Source of the DNA: Arthrobacter sp. C9C5
GTDB taxonomy: Bacteria > Actinomycetota > Actinomycetes > Actinomycetales > Micrococcaceae
Assembly (NCBI RefSeq): GCF_013359735.1
Contig: NZ_JABFMX010000001.1
Location: 186,001 to 250,000, forward strand
Reading direction: 5' to 3'
DNA: 64,000 nucleotides
The notes under the pieces were generated by a model. It was not told the DNA's origin. It was given only the letters and a program-made list of their open reading frames with translations, and did not search any database. Both the position numbers and the translations under genes were made by a program. Shown piece by piece: positions 7,499-16,547 of the stretch (position 1 is its first letter; each line of letters starts with the position of its first letter).

Positions 7499-8974
7499 TT
7501 AGAAGCTGGACGAGCTCCCCGAGCCGGAAAAGCTGCCGCCGCTGCCGCCGTATCCTGTGGTGGAACCGCCCCTGGCGGAGCTGACGCTGCTGACGCCGGT
7601 GCTGAAACCACTGTTGAAAGTGGGGACCGAGAAGAAGTAATACGAGGGGTACACCGTGCCCAGGATGCTGGGCTCATAGCTGCGCCGTTGCTTCTTGCCG
7701 GTCCCCGCCTGGGCCTCCTCCATTTGCTTGCGCATGAGCTTGGCCTCGCGCTCGTTCCGGGCGAAGCCGGCGATCACCGTGTCCGCGTGGCTCTTGAGCA
7801 GCTCCGAGAGCTCGGTCCTGGCATCGCGCAGCCGGTCCAGCGCGGTTTCTGGCGTGATGCTGCCGTCGGAGAGTTCCGCGGTCCAGCGTTCGATGTCCCG
7901 CTGGCTGCGGTCGCGGAAGGACCGGAGTGCGGCAGCCGTGGCCGAATCGCCCTCCCCGTGGCTCTTGGCGAGCATGCCCTCGATGCCCGCCAGATCGGTG
8001 CGGAAGGGGGCGAGCTGTCGGTCCCACGCCGTCGCCCAGATCGACCCGCGGTTCAGCAGGGCATTCGTGTCGGCTATTACGTCATCCAAGGCATCGAGTT
8101 CGGCGGCAGAATCGGCGTACTGCCGGGCCAGCGACAGGCTAGACCGGCGCCCGAGCTGCCGCGGCGTCAGGGTATGCACCTGGTTGGAGAGCCCGGTGGC
8201 CGTGCTGTAGCGGCTCAGGAAGGTGCGGTGCTTCTCCAGCACGGTGCTCCCGTACCGCGACGACTCGGGGATTGTGCTGGCATTGAGTTCGGTCACCTGC
8301 AGGTCCATGCTTACGTTGGCATAGTTCGCGTCGCCGCGAACTATCTCTTTGCGACTCCCCACCCGAGTCCGCCAGCGCACCAGCAACCAAGTGCCCGCAC
8401 CGGCCACCGCGGCCCCCACAGCGCTCCAGGCCGTGACGAGGAAGGCAGTTGAGCGGTACCACGGCTGGTTGATCAGCTCTGCGCCGCGCCGAATGCCGGC
8501 AATGGTCCCATCTGTCCACTGCGCGTCGCGCAGCAGTTCCTTGGCGGCGTCCTGGATGTCAGCGCGCTGCTCGAGGGACACCTTCCGGTCCTCGCCCATG
8601 TATGTTCCGACGTGCCGGCCCACCGGATCCAGCGCGAAGATGAAGAGGCCGTCTGCCCACTTCTGCCCGTCCTTGCTGATCCAGTCCGGGTGCTCGGCGC
8701 GGGCGAAGCGCAGCACCTCTTCGTTGAGGTTGTCCGCCGTGCTGCCCTTGTACGTGTAGACGGCCACCTTGGTGGGCTCGTAGAACTCAATCTGCCGCAC
8801 CGCAGGGAGCAGGGTGTTGCGGTCGAGGACCCCCGCCCGGTCCTCCACGACGACGTCGGCTGGCGGGACGGCGAGCGCCGCCGGTGCGGCGACCAGCAGG
8901 ATGGCCACCGGGGCGATGAACAGCAGCAGGGCGCCCGCCAGTTTCGGGCCAATGATTTTCCGCATGATCCCCAT
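7499..8974 (-). CDS. DUF5129/TPM-like membrane protein
   Basis: A 491-residue protein with an N-terminal signal or anchor segment (~8-34), an extracytoplasmic TPM/YgcG-like domain (~38-170, VVVEDRAGVLDRNTL..), one membrane helix (~178-198) and a long helical cytoplasmic part (~200-430). It ends in a Tyr/Ser/Gly-rich tail (~440-491). The arrangement fits the actinobacterial DUF5129 family; TPM-related proteins in other bacteria and plants help membrane-complex maintenance, but no function is established here. An in-frame ATG 9 nt later (8965) is an alternative start. It is divergent from the membrane-anchored gene at 9078. Confidence 0.72.
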   Translation of the reverse strand: MGIMRKIIGPKLAGALLLFIAPVAILLVAAPAALAVPPADVVVEDRAGVLDRNTLLPAVRQIEFYEPTKVAVYTYKGSTADNLNEEVLRFARAEHPDWISKDGQKWADGLFIFALDPVGRHVGTYMGEDRKVSLEQRADIQDAAKELLRDAQWTDGTIAGIRRGAELINQPWYRSTAFLVTAWSAVGAAVAGAGTWLLVRWRTRVGSRKEIVRGDANYANVSMDLQVTELNASTIPESSRYGSTVLEKHRTFLSRYSTATGLSNQVHTLTPRQLGRRSSLSLARQYADSAAELDALDDVIADTNALLNRGSIWATAWDRQLAPFRTDLAGIEGMLAKSHGEGDSATAAALRSFRDRSQRDIERWTAELSDGSITPETALDRLRDARTELSELLKSHADTVIAGFARNEREAKLMRKQMEEAQAGTGKKQRRSYEPSILGTVYPSYYFFSVPTFNSGFSTGVSSVSSARGGSTTGYGGSGGSFSGSGSSSSF

Positions 8975-9065
8975 CGCCTGAGAGTAGTGCCTGCCGCCAG
9001 CGTCGTCGAGCCGCGGAGGCGCTGAAAGGGCCTAAAGACACCATGACGGGGCATCGCGGCCCCTC

Positions 9066-9071
9066 CATACT
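9066..9071 (+). promoter_or_regulatory. Candidate -10 of a leaderless promoter
   Basis: CATACT lies exactly 6 nt before the ATG at 9078, which has no ribosome binding site. Confidence 0.4.
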
Positions 9072-9077
9072 GACGGC

Positions 9078-9638
9078 ATGAGTGAACCGCCGAGCGGCCC
9101 CGAACGACCGGCCACAGCACGCGGCGACGGTCCGCACGGCAAGGATCCGGTCCCGGGACCGGCCGCGGCCGGGGCGCCGGTCCCTGACCGGCACCGGCCC
9201 GACCGGGTGCTGCTGGGCATCGTTGCTGCGATCGCCGTGCTGGTGGTGGTCGCGCTGGCGGTGGTCTTCCTTCGCGGGGAGCCGCAGCCGCTGGATGAGT
9301 CGTCCCCGGCCGGGGTGGTGCAGCGCTACAGCAGGGCCGTCATCGACGCGGACACCGCCGTCGCGGACGCCTACCTTACCGACGCCGCCCGGTCCCGCTG
9401 CGCCAACTTCTACGGCAGTGCCCAGGCCAGCCGGGTGGTCCTAATCTCCACCACCGAACGGGGGGACACCGCCACGGTGAAGGTCTCGGTGGTGCACTCG
9501 GCGTCGGACGGCCCGTTCGGCCCCTCCGAATACGCCGAGGAGGCCGTCATCGGTCTAGTGAAGGAGGCCGGCAAGTGGATGATCAACGATCTGCCCTACA
9601 GCCTCCAGACCTGCGCCGGCGGGGTGTTGAAAAAGTGA
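9078..9638 (+). CDS. Single-pass membrane protein with NTF2-like extracytoplasmic domain
   Basis: The 186-residue product has a Pro/Ala-rich cytoplasmic N-terminus (1-45), one membrane helix (~46-68, LLGIVAAIAVLVVVALAVVF) and an external domain of ~115 residues. The latter begins SPAGVVQRYSRAVIDAD, the helical opening of NTF2/lumazine-binding-like folds, and contains two cysteines that could form a disulfide. No catalytic role can be assigned. It overlaps the next gene by 4 bp (GTGA), so the two are co-translated. Confidence 0.7.
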   Translation: MSEPPSGPERPATARGDGPHGKDPVPGPAAAGAPVPDRHRPDRVLLGIVAAIAVLVVVALAVVFLRGEPQPLDESSPAGVVQRYSRAVIDADTAVADAYLTDAARSRCANFYGSAQASRVVLISTTERGDTATVKVSVVHSASDGPFGPSEYAEEAVIGLVKEAGKWMINDLPYSLQTCAGGVLKK

Positions 9639-11341
9639 GCGCCACCAGGGTGTCCGTCGGACCTGCGGCGGGGTCGGCGCAGGCGAAGGTCCGCCGCCTG
9701 GTGGTCTTCGTGTTGCTCTTTGCCCTCGTGGTGATCGCCGCCAACGGGCTCAGCGGCCTGCTGGAACGGCTGCTGCGCTCCGGCCAGGTGCTGGCCGGAG
9801 AAGGGGTCGCAGGGCTGGCGTTGTCGCTGGCGTTCACACTGATCGGTGGCCCGTTCGCCGCGCTGCTCTGGTGGTTCGTCTGGCGGCGGCTGGACGAGGA
9901 AGCGGAGCGGGCGGCCACGTCGTGGGGCCTCTACGTCGCCGCGGTTTACACGATTTCGCTGATCCTCTCTGTGACGTCCCTGCTGGCGATGGCGGCCTCG
10001 TTCATCGCCGACGAAAATCCGGAGTGGCGGTCGCCGCTGTCCGTCGGGGTGGTCTGGGCCCTGGTGTGGGTGTGGCACCGCTGGATGTGGCGGTATCCGG
10101 CCCGGTGCCCGCTCAAGCTCGCGAACGTGCCTGCCGTCATCGGCACCTATTTCGGGCTGGGAGTCGGAGTGGGCGCCGCGGTGACGGCCCTCGGCGGCCT
10201 GCTGGACGTCGCCATCCGCGGATCGATGGAGCTCACGTCGATTGTTGACCCGTGGTGGCAGTCCACCCTGCAGGATCTGGTCTGGGCGGCCGGCGGGGGC
10301 CTGGTCTGGTGGTGGCACTGGGGCCGGGGTGGTGCGCGCCGGCTGCGGGGCGGGTTCGCCGATGTGGGGCTGGTCGTCGTCGGTGTGCTGGCGGCGGGCC
10401 TGCTCGCCCTGGGCGGGGCCGGGACCGTCCTTTTTGTCCTGCTCCGACTGGCCTTTGACCGGCAGGATTCCCTGATGGAACTGCTGGCGCCCCTCGGCGT
10501 CGCGATCGCCTCGGCCGCCGTCGGCTCGCTGGTCTGGCGCTACTACCGGACCATTGCGGTCAGCCGCGCCGAAAGGACCAGGCAGGCGGGGGTGCTGGTG
10601 ACGTCGGGTGTGGCCCTGGCGGCGGCCGCCACCGGCGTCGGCGTGGTCGTGAACGCGGCCCTCTCCATCGCGGTCTCGCCGTTGGCCGGAGGCAACGCCC
10701 GCACCCTGCTGCTCGGCGGCATGAGTTCCCTCGCCGTGGGCGGTTGCGTCTGGTGGCTTGCGTGGCGGCCGGCGAGGCAGCACCGGCTTGAAGGCGCGGT
10801 CCCGCTCGGGCGGCGCGTCTATCTCATCGCGGTGTTTGGCCTCAGCGCCGTGGTGGCCCTGGTTGCCCTCCTGATGGTCGGCTACCGGGTCTTCGAGTAT
10901 TTTCTGGGCGACGTGACGGGCGGCAGCCTGGTGGACCGGATCCGCGCACCGCTGGGCCTGCTGGTGGCCACAGGCCTGGCCGCCGGCTACCACTTTGCCG
11001 TCTGGCGGCAGGACAGGTCCCGGCCGGCAGCCGCGGGGCCCGGCCGGAAACGGATGGTCGGGCACGTGATCCTCGTGGCGGGCTCCGACCCGGAGCCGCT
11101 GCGCCGCACCATCGAGGAGCTCACGGGGGCCGCGGTCACTGTCTGGAGCCGGGACGACGCAGCCGTGCCCGTGCCCGTGCCCGCGGGCGCCGTGCCTGCC
11201 GGCGCCGCGCCCGTCGCCGGCGTGTCCGAGGGGGACCCCGGCGGGCGGCTGGCTGACGCCCTGGCCGGGGTGAGCGCCAAGCGCGTGCTCGTCGTCACGG
11301 GTCCCGGCGGCAGCGTGGACGTCATACCGCTGCGCGGCTGA
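9635..11341 (+). CDS. Polytopic membrane protein, DUF5671-like
   Basis: A 568-residue integral membrane protein with about a dozen hydrophobic helices between residues ~20 and ~475 and a soluble ~90-residue C-terminal tail that ends in a VLVVTGPGGSVDV strand. The helix pairs repeat at intervals with short W/R-rich loops, which suggests internal duplication and is consistent with the actinobacterial DUF5671 family. I recognise no transport or catalytic motif. The GTG start was chosen because it overlaps the preceding stop (GTGA); longer frames overlap the upstream gene in full. Confidence 0.62.
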   Translation: MSATRVSVGPAAGSAQAKVRRLVVFVLLFALVVIAANGLSGLLERLLRSGQVLAGEGVAGLALSLAFTLIGGPFAALLWWFVWRRLDEEAERAATSWGLYVAAVYTISLILSVTSLLAMAASFIADENPEWRSPLSVGVVWALVWVWHRWMWRYPARCPLKLANVPAVIGTYFGLGVGVGAAVTALGGLLDVAIRGSMELTSIVDPWWQSTLQDLVWAAGGGLVWWWHWGRGGARRLRGGFADVGLVVVGVLAAGLLALGGAGTVLFVLLRLAFDRQDSLMELLAPLGVAIASAAVGSLVWRYYRTIAVSRAERTRQAGVLVTSGVALAAAATGVGVVVNAALSIAVSPLAGGNARTLLLGGMSSLAVGGCVWWLAWRPARQHRLEGAVPLGRRVYLIAVFGLSAVVALVALLMVGYRVFEYFLGDVTGGSLVDRIRAPLGLLVATGLAAGYHFAVWRQDRSRPAAAGPGRKRMVGHVILVAGSDPEPLRRTIEELTGAAVTVWSRDDAAVPVPVPAGAVPAGAAPVAGVSEGDPGGRLADALAGVSAKRVLVVTGPGGSVDVIPLRG

Positions 11342-11432
11342 GAACGCGGGGGCCGAAGTCGTTGACCTCACCGAGGAGCCCGCAGGCAGCATCACCGGGG
11401 TAGCCGGTTAGTCCAGGACCCGCCGGCCAGGA

Positions 11433-13127
11433 TCACGGAAGCCCGAATTCCCTGCGGTAGGAACGCACGGCGTTGTGCACCGTGGGAAAAAAGTGGTCCG
11501 GGCCGAACCGGCTGCTGACGCCGAAGCGGATCAGCCGGTCCTTGATCGGCCCCTTCATCTCGGCGAACACCAGGCTGATGCCTTTCCGGGCGAGTTCGTC
11601 GTCGAGTTCCACGAGGTCATCCAGGGCGGTGGTGTCGAGGTCCGTGATGGCCTCCGACGCCACCACCACCCACCGTACGGCTCCGGGGGCCTGTGCCACG
11701 AGCGTGCGGATGTGGTCGGCAAACACCGCCCCGTTGGCGAAAAACAGCGGGGCGTCGAAGCGGGCAATCACCAGTCCCGGCACCCGGTGGCCTTCCGGGT
11801 GCCGGTTGAGGTCGTGGTAGCCGGGCATGTCCTCGACACTGGCCAGCTCCGTGCGGTAAGGGTCCCAGGCGCGCAGGACGAAGGCGATCAGGGACAGGCC
11901 AATTGCGACCACGATGCCCTCGAGGACGCCGACGAAGGCGACGCCGAGGAACGTCGCGAGGAGCAGCGCGGTTTCGGTCCGGCTCATCCTGATCAGCCGC
12001 ACGAGGGTCTTGACGTCAATGATCGAGGCCGCCGCAAGGATTACGACGGCGGCCAGGGTGCTGGAGGGCAGGAACGCCGTGACCCCCGGCGCGGTGATCA
12101 TGAACAGCACCACAAGGGCTGCCGCGATGACGCCGCTGAGCGGACTGCGCGCCCCGGCCTCAAGCGCGATCGGGGTGCGGGAAGCGCTGCCGGAAACCGG
12201 AAAACCGCCGAACAGTCCGCAGGCCGCATTGGCGAAGCCGAGCGCGCCCATTTCCTGGTTCCCATTCACGCGGGAACCGCGCCGGCGCGCGAGGCTCGTC
12301 GAGAGCACCGAGGTGTCCGCGAAGGCGATCAGCGCGATGCCAGCCGCGGGTCCCAGCAGGGCAAGGACTTCCTCCGGCCGGACGCTGCCGAGCGCGGGCA
12401 CCGAAGGCTCCGCCGGGAGGGCGCCCACCACCGGAACGGCCCCGCCCAGCCCGGCCGCGGCGGTGACAGCCATGGAAGCCAGCACGGCCAGCAGCACACC
12501 GGGGACCTTCCATGGCAGCGCCCGGCAGCCGAGGATGACCGCGATGGTACCGGCTCCGAACAGCAGTGCCAGCGGATTAGCGGTGCCCTGGAGCAGGGCC
12601 CGCCCTGTTCCGCCAAGGCTGCCGGCGAGTGAACCGGCGTCGGCCGGGATGCCGAACAGCTTGGGCAGCTGGCTGGCGATCACGACGAGTGCTATGCCGT
12701 TCAGGTAGCCTACGCGGATGGGCTTGGACAGCAGGCCGGTGACGAAGCCGAGTTTGAGGAACCTGCCAACGATCAGCATCGCCCCTATCAGCAGCGAAAG
12801 CACCCCGGCCAGGGCCACGGCATGGCCGGACGCCCCGCCTGCCAGTGGGAGGATCGCCGCGGCGATCATCGGCGCGAGGGAGGAGTCCGGCCCGACGATC
12901 AGCACCCGCGAGGGGCCGAACACTGCGTACGCGAGCAGGGGAACCACCGAGGCGTAGAGACCGGTGACGGCGGGCAGGCCAGATGCCTCGGCGTAGGCCA
13001 TGCCGGCCGGGATCAACGCGGCGCTCAGGGCCGCGCCCGCAGCCAGGTCGGCCTTCAGCCAGGAGCGACGGTAGTCGAGGACAATCTTGAGGCCGGGCGG
13101 CACACTTCCGATCCAGCGGCGGCGCAC
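11433..13127 (-). CDS. SulP-family inorganic anion transporter with STAS domain
   Basis: A 564-residue SLC26/SulP transporter. The signature ALSAALIPAGMAYAEASGLP is near residues 34-53, followed by PVVTGLYASVVPLL-type and FGPSRVLIVGPDSSLAPMIA segments, ~12 helices, and a C-terminal STAS domain (~430-555). SulP proteins move sulfate, bicarbonate or other anions. No carbonic-anhydrase gene is adjacent, so the substrate is unresolved. The GTG start at 13127 has no strong ribosome binding site. All hallmark regions are intact. Confidence 0.9.
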   Translation of the reverse strand: MRRRWIGSVPPGLKIVLDYRRSWLKADLAAGAALSAALIPAGMAYAEASGLPAVTGLYASVVPLLAYAVFGPSRVLIVGPDSSLAPMIAAAILPLAGGASGHAVALAGVLSLLIGAMLIVGRFLKLGFVTGLLSKPIRVGYLNGIALVVIASQLPKLFGIPADAGSLAGSLGGTGRALLQGTANPLALLFGAGTIAVILGCRALPWKVPGVLLAVLASMAVTAAAGLGGAVPVVGALPAEPSVPALGSVRPEEVLALLGPAAGIALIAFADTSVLSTSLARRRGSRVNGNQEMGALGFANAACGLFGGFPVSGSASRTPIALEAGARSPLSGVIAAALVVLFMITAPGVTAFLPSSTLAAVVILAAASIIDVKTLVRLIRMSRTETALLLATFLGVAFVGVLEGIVVAIGLSLIAFVLRAWDPYRTELASVEDMPGYHDLNRHPEGHRVPGLVIARFDAPLFFANGAVFADHIRTLVAQAPGAVRWVVVASEAITDLDTTALDDLVELDDELARKGISLVFAEMKGPIKDRLIRFGVSSRFGPDHFFPTVHNAVRSYRREFGLP

Positions 13128-13212
13128 GGCGGCCCCGGCTCAGTTCCAGGCTGGTGACGAGTTGGCGGGCTTCATGCTCGATTCTACGTCCGCCGACCGG
13201 CCGGACTCTGGC

Positions 13213-13518
13213 CTAGATGCAGCTTGGCTGGAAGGCGGGGTCGGCCGGCAGACCGGGCGGGCGCCCGAGCGCGTTGGAGACCAGCCGCTGAACGACCGGA
13301 TCGATCGGCGTCTGGTCGTGCTCAATCACATCCACGGGGCACTTGTCCTGGATGGTGATGTTGGTGACCTGCTGCGCTGAGCCGGCCAGGAACTGGCTCT
13401 GATAGGGCGTCACCACCTCGTCGTGCGTCGTTGAGATGACCGTGTACGCCGGCCCGGCCAGGAAATCTTCCCGGTAACAGGACAGCAAGGCTGCACATTT
13501 TCGCCCTTTCCGGGCCAC
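13213..13518 (-). pseudogene. C-terminal remnant of a class-2 lipase / alpha-beta hydrolase
   Basis: The 101-codon frame encodes only the end of a secreted triacylglycerol-lipase-type protein: YTVISTTHDEVVTPYQSQF contains the acid residue region, and EHDQTPIDP the catalytic-His region. In intact lipases of this family these two motifs lie ~200 residues after the start, behind a GxSxG nucleophile that is absent here. The first ~17 residues do not look lipase-like. The remnant begins 3 bp after the antiporter stop, so the N-terminal part was probably lost in a deletion or rearrangement. Translation cannot be excluded. Confidence 0.75.
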
Positions 13519-13520
13519 GG

Positions 13521-14696
13521 CTAGCCGCTTCTGCGCTTGGCGTCTCCGGCTTCCAATGGTTGGGCGAAAGTCCTGGCCGCCTGCGATCCGGCCAGGCTGC
13601 TCGCGGCTATGGTCACCAGGGCACCCAGGAGCAGGGCGGCGTCCTCGCCGGGCAGCAGTACGTGGAGCTGCGTGCCGATGCTGGCAGCTGCCACCGGCAC
13701 CCCCAGCTGGGCCGCCGAGAGAACACCGAGCGGAAGGGGGAGTCCGACCGCTCTCAGGCCGGCATGGAGCAGCACCGTCCCGATCCCCAGGGACAGGCCC
13801 AGGACCACCATGTCCGGGTGGCCGGCGAGGTCGCGCAGATTCAGGGACGCGCCCAGCCAGACAAAGAAGATCGGGCCGAGAAATCCGTCGCTGACGGCGA
13901 AAAGCTGGCGGGCCAGGCGCCTCGGTTCGCCGACGGCGGCCACCACCAGGCCGAAGGAGAAGCCGGCCAGCATCACGGAGACATGACCGAACGTGGCCAC
14001 TCCGGCCAGCGCGAAGAGCAGGGTCAGCTGGATGCGCAGCTCCAGGGCAAATTTGCGCTCCTCGGAGAGCCGGTGCATGCGCTGCCGGGTGCCGCTCCGC
14101 TCCAGGGCGCGCAACGCGAAGAAGAGCGCCATGGCCGCTACCCCCACCGCGAGCGCCCCCAGCGCGGCACGGCCGGCGTTCGGCGGGTCCACGGCCAGTG
14201 GCAACGCGACGATGCAGGCGATGTCGGCAATCGCTACCTGGGCTGTCATTGCCACCACCTTCGGTCCGCCCAGGCGCAGGGAGTCGACGATCGGGAGCAC
14301 CAGGGCGGCTGACGATGAAGCCAGGAGCACCACATAGAGCGGAGCATGGCCGGTGCCAAAGGCCAGGCCCATGCCGGTTCCGATGACCACGGCCGCGCCG
14401 GCAGCAACGGCGGCCCGGCCCGATCCCTTTCCCAAGGCGGAGCGGATCTGGGGATCCCTGACCGGCACATGCGTTCCGGCCACGAACATCATCAGCGCAA
14501 AGCCGATGTTAGCCAGCAGGCTGAAGGTGGGATCACCCGGATCGACCAGCGAGAGCCCCGTCCGGCCGATCACGACGCCGGCCAGCAGCTCGCCCAGGAC
14601 GACCGGCAGGCGCCAGCGGACCGGAAGTGCGAGCAAGGGGCCGGCCAGGGCCACGACGGCGATCAGCGCCAGGGACAGAAAAGTCACCGTGGACAC
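13521..14696 (-). CDS. CPA2-family cation/proton antiporter
   Basis: A 391-residue membrane protein with ~11-12 helices and no cytoplasmic KTN/TrkA domain. LPVVLGELLAGVVIGRTGLS (~31-50) and NIGFALMMFVAGTHV (~63-77) are the conserved first and second segments of KefB/NapA-type CPA2 exchangers. The usual paired-Asp helix appears as a single Asp (VAIADIACIVALPL), so stoichiometry may differ. It probably exchanges Na+ or K+ for H+. Its stop is immediately followed by the lipase remnant. Confidence 0.85.
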   Translation of the reverse strand: MSTVTFLSLALIAVVALAGPLLALPVRWRLPVVLGELLAGVVIGRTGLSLVDPGDPTFSLLANIGFALMMFVAGTHVPVRDPQIRSALGKGSGRAAVAAGAAVVIGTGMGLAFGTGHAPLYVVLLASSSAALVLPIVDSLRLGGPKVVAMTAQVAIADIACIVALPLAVDPPNAGRAALGALAVGVAAMALFFALRALERSGTRQRMHRLSEERKFALELRIQLTLLFALAGVATFGHVSVMLAGFSFGLVVAAVGEPRRLARQLFAVSDGFLGPIFFVWLGASLNLRDLAGHPDMVVLGLSLGIGTVLLHAGLRAVGLPLPLGVLSAAQLGVPVAAASIGTQLHVLLPGEDAALLLGALVTIAASSLAGSQAARTFAQPLEAGDAKRRSG

Positions 14697-14864
14697 AACC
14701 CGGCGGTCGCTGACGGCGCAAGCTTCCCCGGCGCAGGTGCCGCCGGTTCAGGCAGGCAAATGACGGAGGCCGCCGCGTCCCTCATTCTGGGGTGTTTCGC
14801 CATGGAATGAGACTAGTCCGTCCGCGGTCCGGCGCCCCCGAATGAGTCGCCCGCGCTCCGCGGC

Positions 14865-15875
14865 TCAGCGCCCGGCGGCGGGAAGGACGATCTTCATGAC
14901 GGTTCCTTCGTCCCCGGTGCGGGCCACCTCAACCGTGCCGCCGGCGGCCATGGCAATCTCACGGACCAGGGACAAACCGATACCGAAGCTGCGCTGGCTT
15001 CGGGCCCCGCCGGCGCTGGGGGTCCTGACGAAGCGCTCGAAGATCCGGTCCTGCTCGACGCCGCTGATCCCGGTACCCGTGTCCGCGACGGTAATGACGG
15101 CGTGGTCCTGCTCCGCAGCCGTTGAAATCGTGACGCGTCCGCCGGGCGGCGTGTGGGCGAGGGCATTGTCCGCGAGCGCCAGCACCGCGCGCCGCAGGGC
15201 GTTCTGCTCAATCCTGGCCCGTGGCCGGTCGAGAGCGGCGAAGTCCAGGCGCACCTCGTTCGCCGACGCCAGCTGCTGGAGGCTCTCAGCGACGGAAGCG
15301 GCGACGTCGGCCAGTTCGACGGGCTCCGCGCCGGGATCGGGTGCCGCGGCCGTAGCGGCCAGCAGCAGTTCGTTGACGATTCCGGTCAGCGTGGCCGCGT
15401 CCTCGCGGATCCGGGCCAGGTTCCGGCCCGGCTGGGAGTCCGGCGCGGCGTCGCGCTGCGCGAGCTGGATCCGGGTGTCCAGGATGGCCAGCGGCGTGCG
15501 CAGTTCGTGGCTGGCGTCCTGGACGAAGCGGCGCTGCAGGGCCAGCGCCTCGCCCAGCGGGCGGATGGCGCTGCGGGCACTGAGCCACCCCACGAGGCCG
15601 GCCAGCGCGATCCCGGCCACTCCGGCGATGATCATCGCCTCCAGCAGGTCCCTGGAATCCAGGTAGGCGTATGTCCCTGCAGCCGCGGCGGGCGGCAACT
15701 CCGGATGGGCCAGTTTGTTCATGAGATAGACGGCGGCGACGGCGAGGAGGCAGACCACCATCACCGCGCAGGCGGCGCTGATCCGCACGGCCACCTTGAG
15801 CGAGGCCTTGCGAAGGGTGGACTGGTCCGGCGTTCCCCCCGGCACGGTTACCTTGGCCATTGGCTTCCTAACCAT
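14865..15875 (-). CDS. Two-component sensor histidine kinase
   Basis: A 336-residue kinase with two membrane helices (~30-52 and ~78-98) flanking a very short external loop of ~25 residues, which suggests sensing at or within the membrane. The catalytic order is complete: H-box FVQDASHELRTPL (~120), N-box ALADNALAHTP, G1 DTGTGIS, F-box IFERF and G2 GIGLSL. Its start overlaps the response regulator stop by 8 bp. It is the last gene of a PAP2 - DedA - regulator - kinase operon, so its signal is probably envelope stress. An in-frame ATG at 15860 is an alternative start. Confidence 0.92.
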   Translation of the reverse strand: MVRKPMAKVTVPGGTPDQSTLRKASLKVAVRISAACAVMVVCLLAVAAVYLMNKLAHPELPPAAAAGTYAYLDSRDLLEAMIIAGVAGIALAGLVGWLSARSAIRPLGEALALQRRFVQDASHELRTPLAILDTRIQLAQRDAAPDSQPGRNLARIREDAATLTGIVNELLLAATAAAPDPGAEPVELADVAASVAESLQQLASANEVRLDFAALDRPRARIEQNALRRAVLALADNALAHTPPGGRVTISTAAEQDHAVITVADTGTGISGVEQDRIFERFVRTPSAGGARSQRSFGIGLSLVREIAMAAGGTVEVARTGDEGTVMKIVLPAAGR

Positions 15876-16542
15876 GGGCGTCTCCGATCTGGTAGCCGAC
15901 GCCGTGGACGGTGCGGATGACGGTCTTGGCGATCTTCCGGCGCAGGTGGTGGACGTAGGTGTCGATCACTCCGGGCTGGTCCGTGGTGTGGAAGAAGCTC
16001 GCCAGCAGCTCGTCACGGGTGAAGACCCTGCCGGGCTCGGCGGCGAGTGCCCCGAGCACCTCGGCCTCTTTCGCGGTGAGGGACACCTGGCCTCCATACA
16101 CAGAGCGGACCGAGCGCGATGCCGGGTCGAGTTCCCAGTCGCCGATGCTCATTGGGCCGGCGGGCCGGGCGAAGCTGCGCGTCAGCGCGCGCAGCCGTGC
16201 CGCCAGTTCGCCGGCGTCGAACGGCTTGGTGACGTAATCGTTGGCGCCGGCGTCGAGCCCCCGGACCTTTTCGTCCGGGTCGCCCAGCGCCGTCAGAATC
16301 AGGATCGGCGCGGCGATGCCCTTGGACCGTAAGGCAGCGATCACGCTGATCCCGTCCATCACGGGCAGTCCGCGGTCGATGACCATGACGTCCCACGGCT
16401 CCGTCAGCCCCAGATGCAGGCCGTCCTGGCCGGTGGCGACCAGCCGGACCCGGTAGTCCGGTTCCAGCAGTTCGGCGATCATCGGGCCCAGGACGGGGTC
16501 GTCCTCGACGAGCAGCAGGGACGGCCGGTCAGCGGTTGTCAT
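15868..16542 (-). CDS. OmpR-family response regulator
   Basis: A 224-residue regulator with an N-terminal receiver domain (acidic pocket EDD at ~13-15, phospho-accepting Asp in VMVIDRGLP at ~56, Lys in VTKPFDAGE at ~106) and a C-terminal OmpR/PhoB winged helix (~130-222, with GYQIGDAHG at the end). It starts 5 bp after the DedA stop and overlaps the kinase gene by 8 bp. OmpR-type regulators bind direct repeats; the CTTAAG-N5-CTTAAG site upstream of the operon is a strong candidate for autoregulation. Confidence 0.94.
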   Translation of the reverse strand: MTTADRPSLLLVEDDPVLGPMIAELLEPDYRVRLVATGQDGLHLGLTEPWDVMVIDRGLPVMDGISVIAALRSKGIAAPILILTALGDPDEKVRGLDAGANDYVTKPFDAGELAARLRALTRSFARPAGPMSIGDWELDPASRSVRSVYGGQVSLTAKEAEVLGALAAEPGRVFTRDELLASFFHTTDQPGVIDTYVHHLRRKIAKTVIRTVHGVGYQIGDAHG

Positions 16543-16547
16543 GCCGC

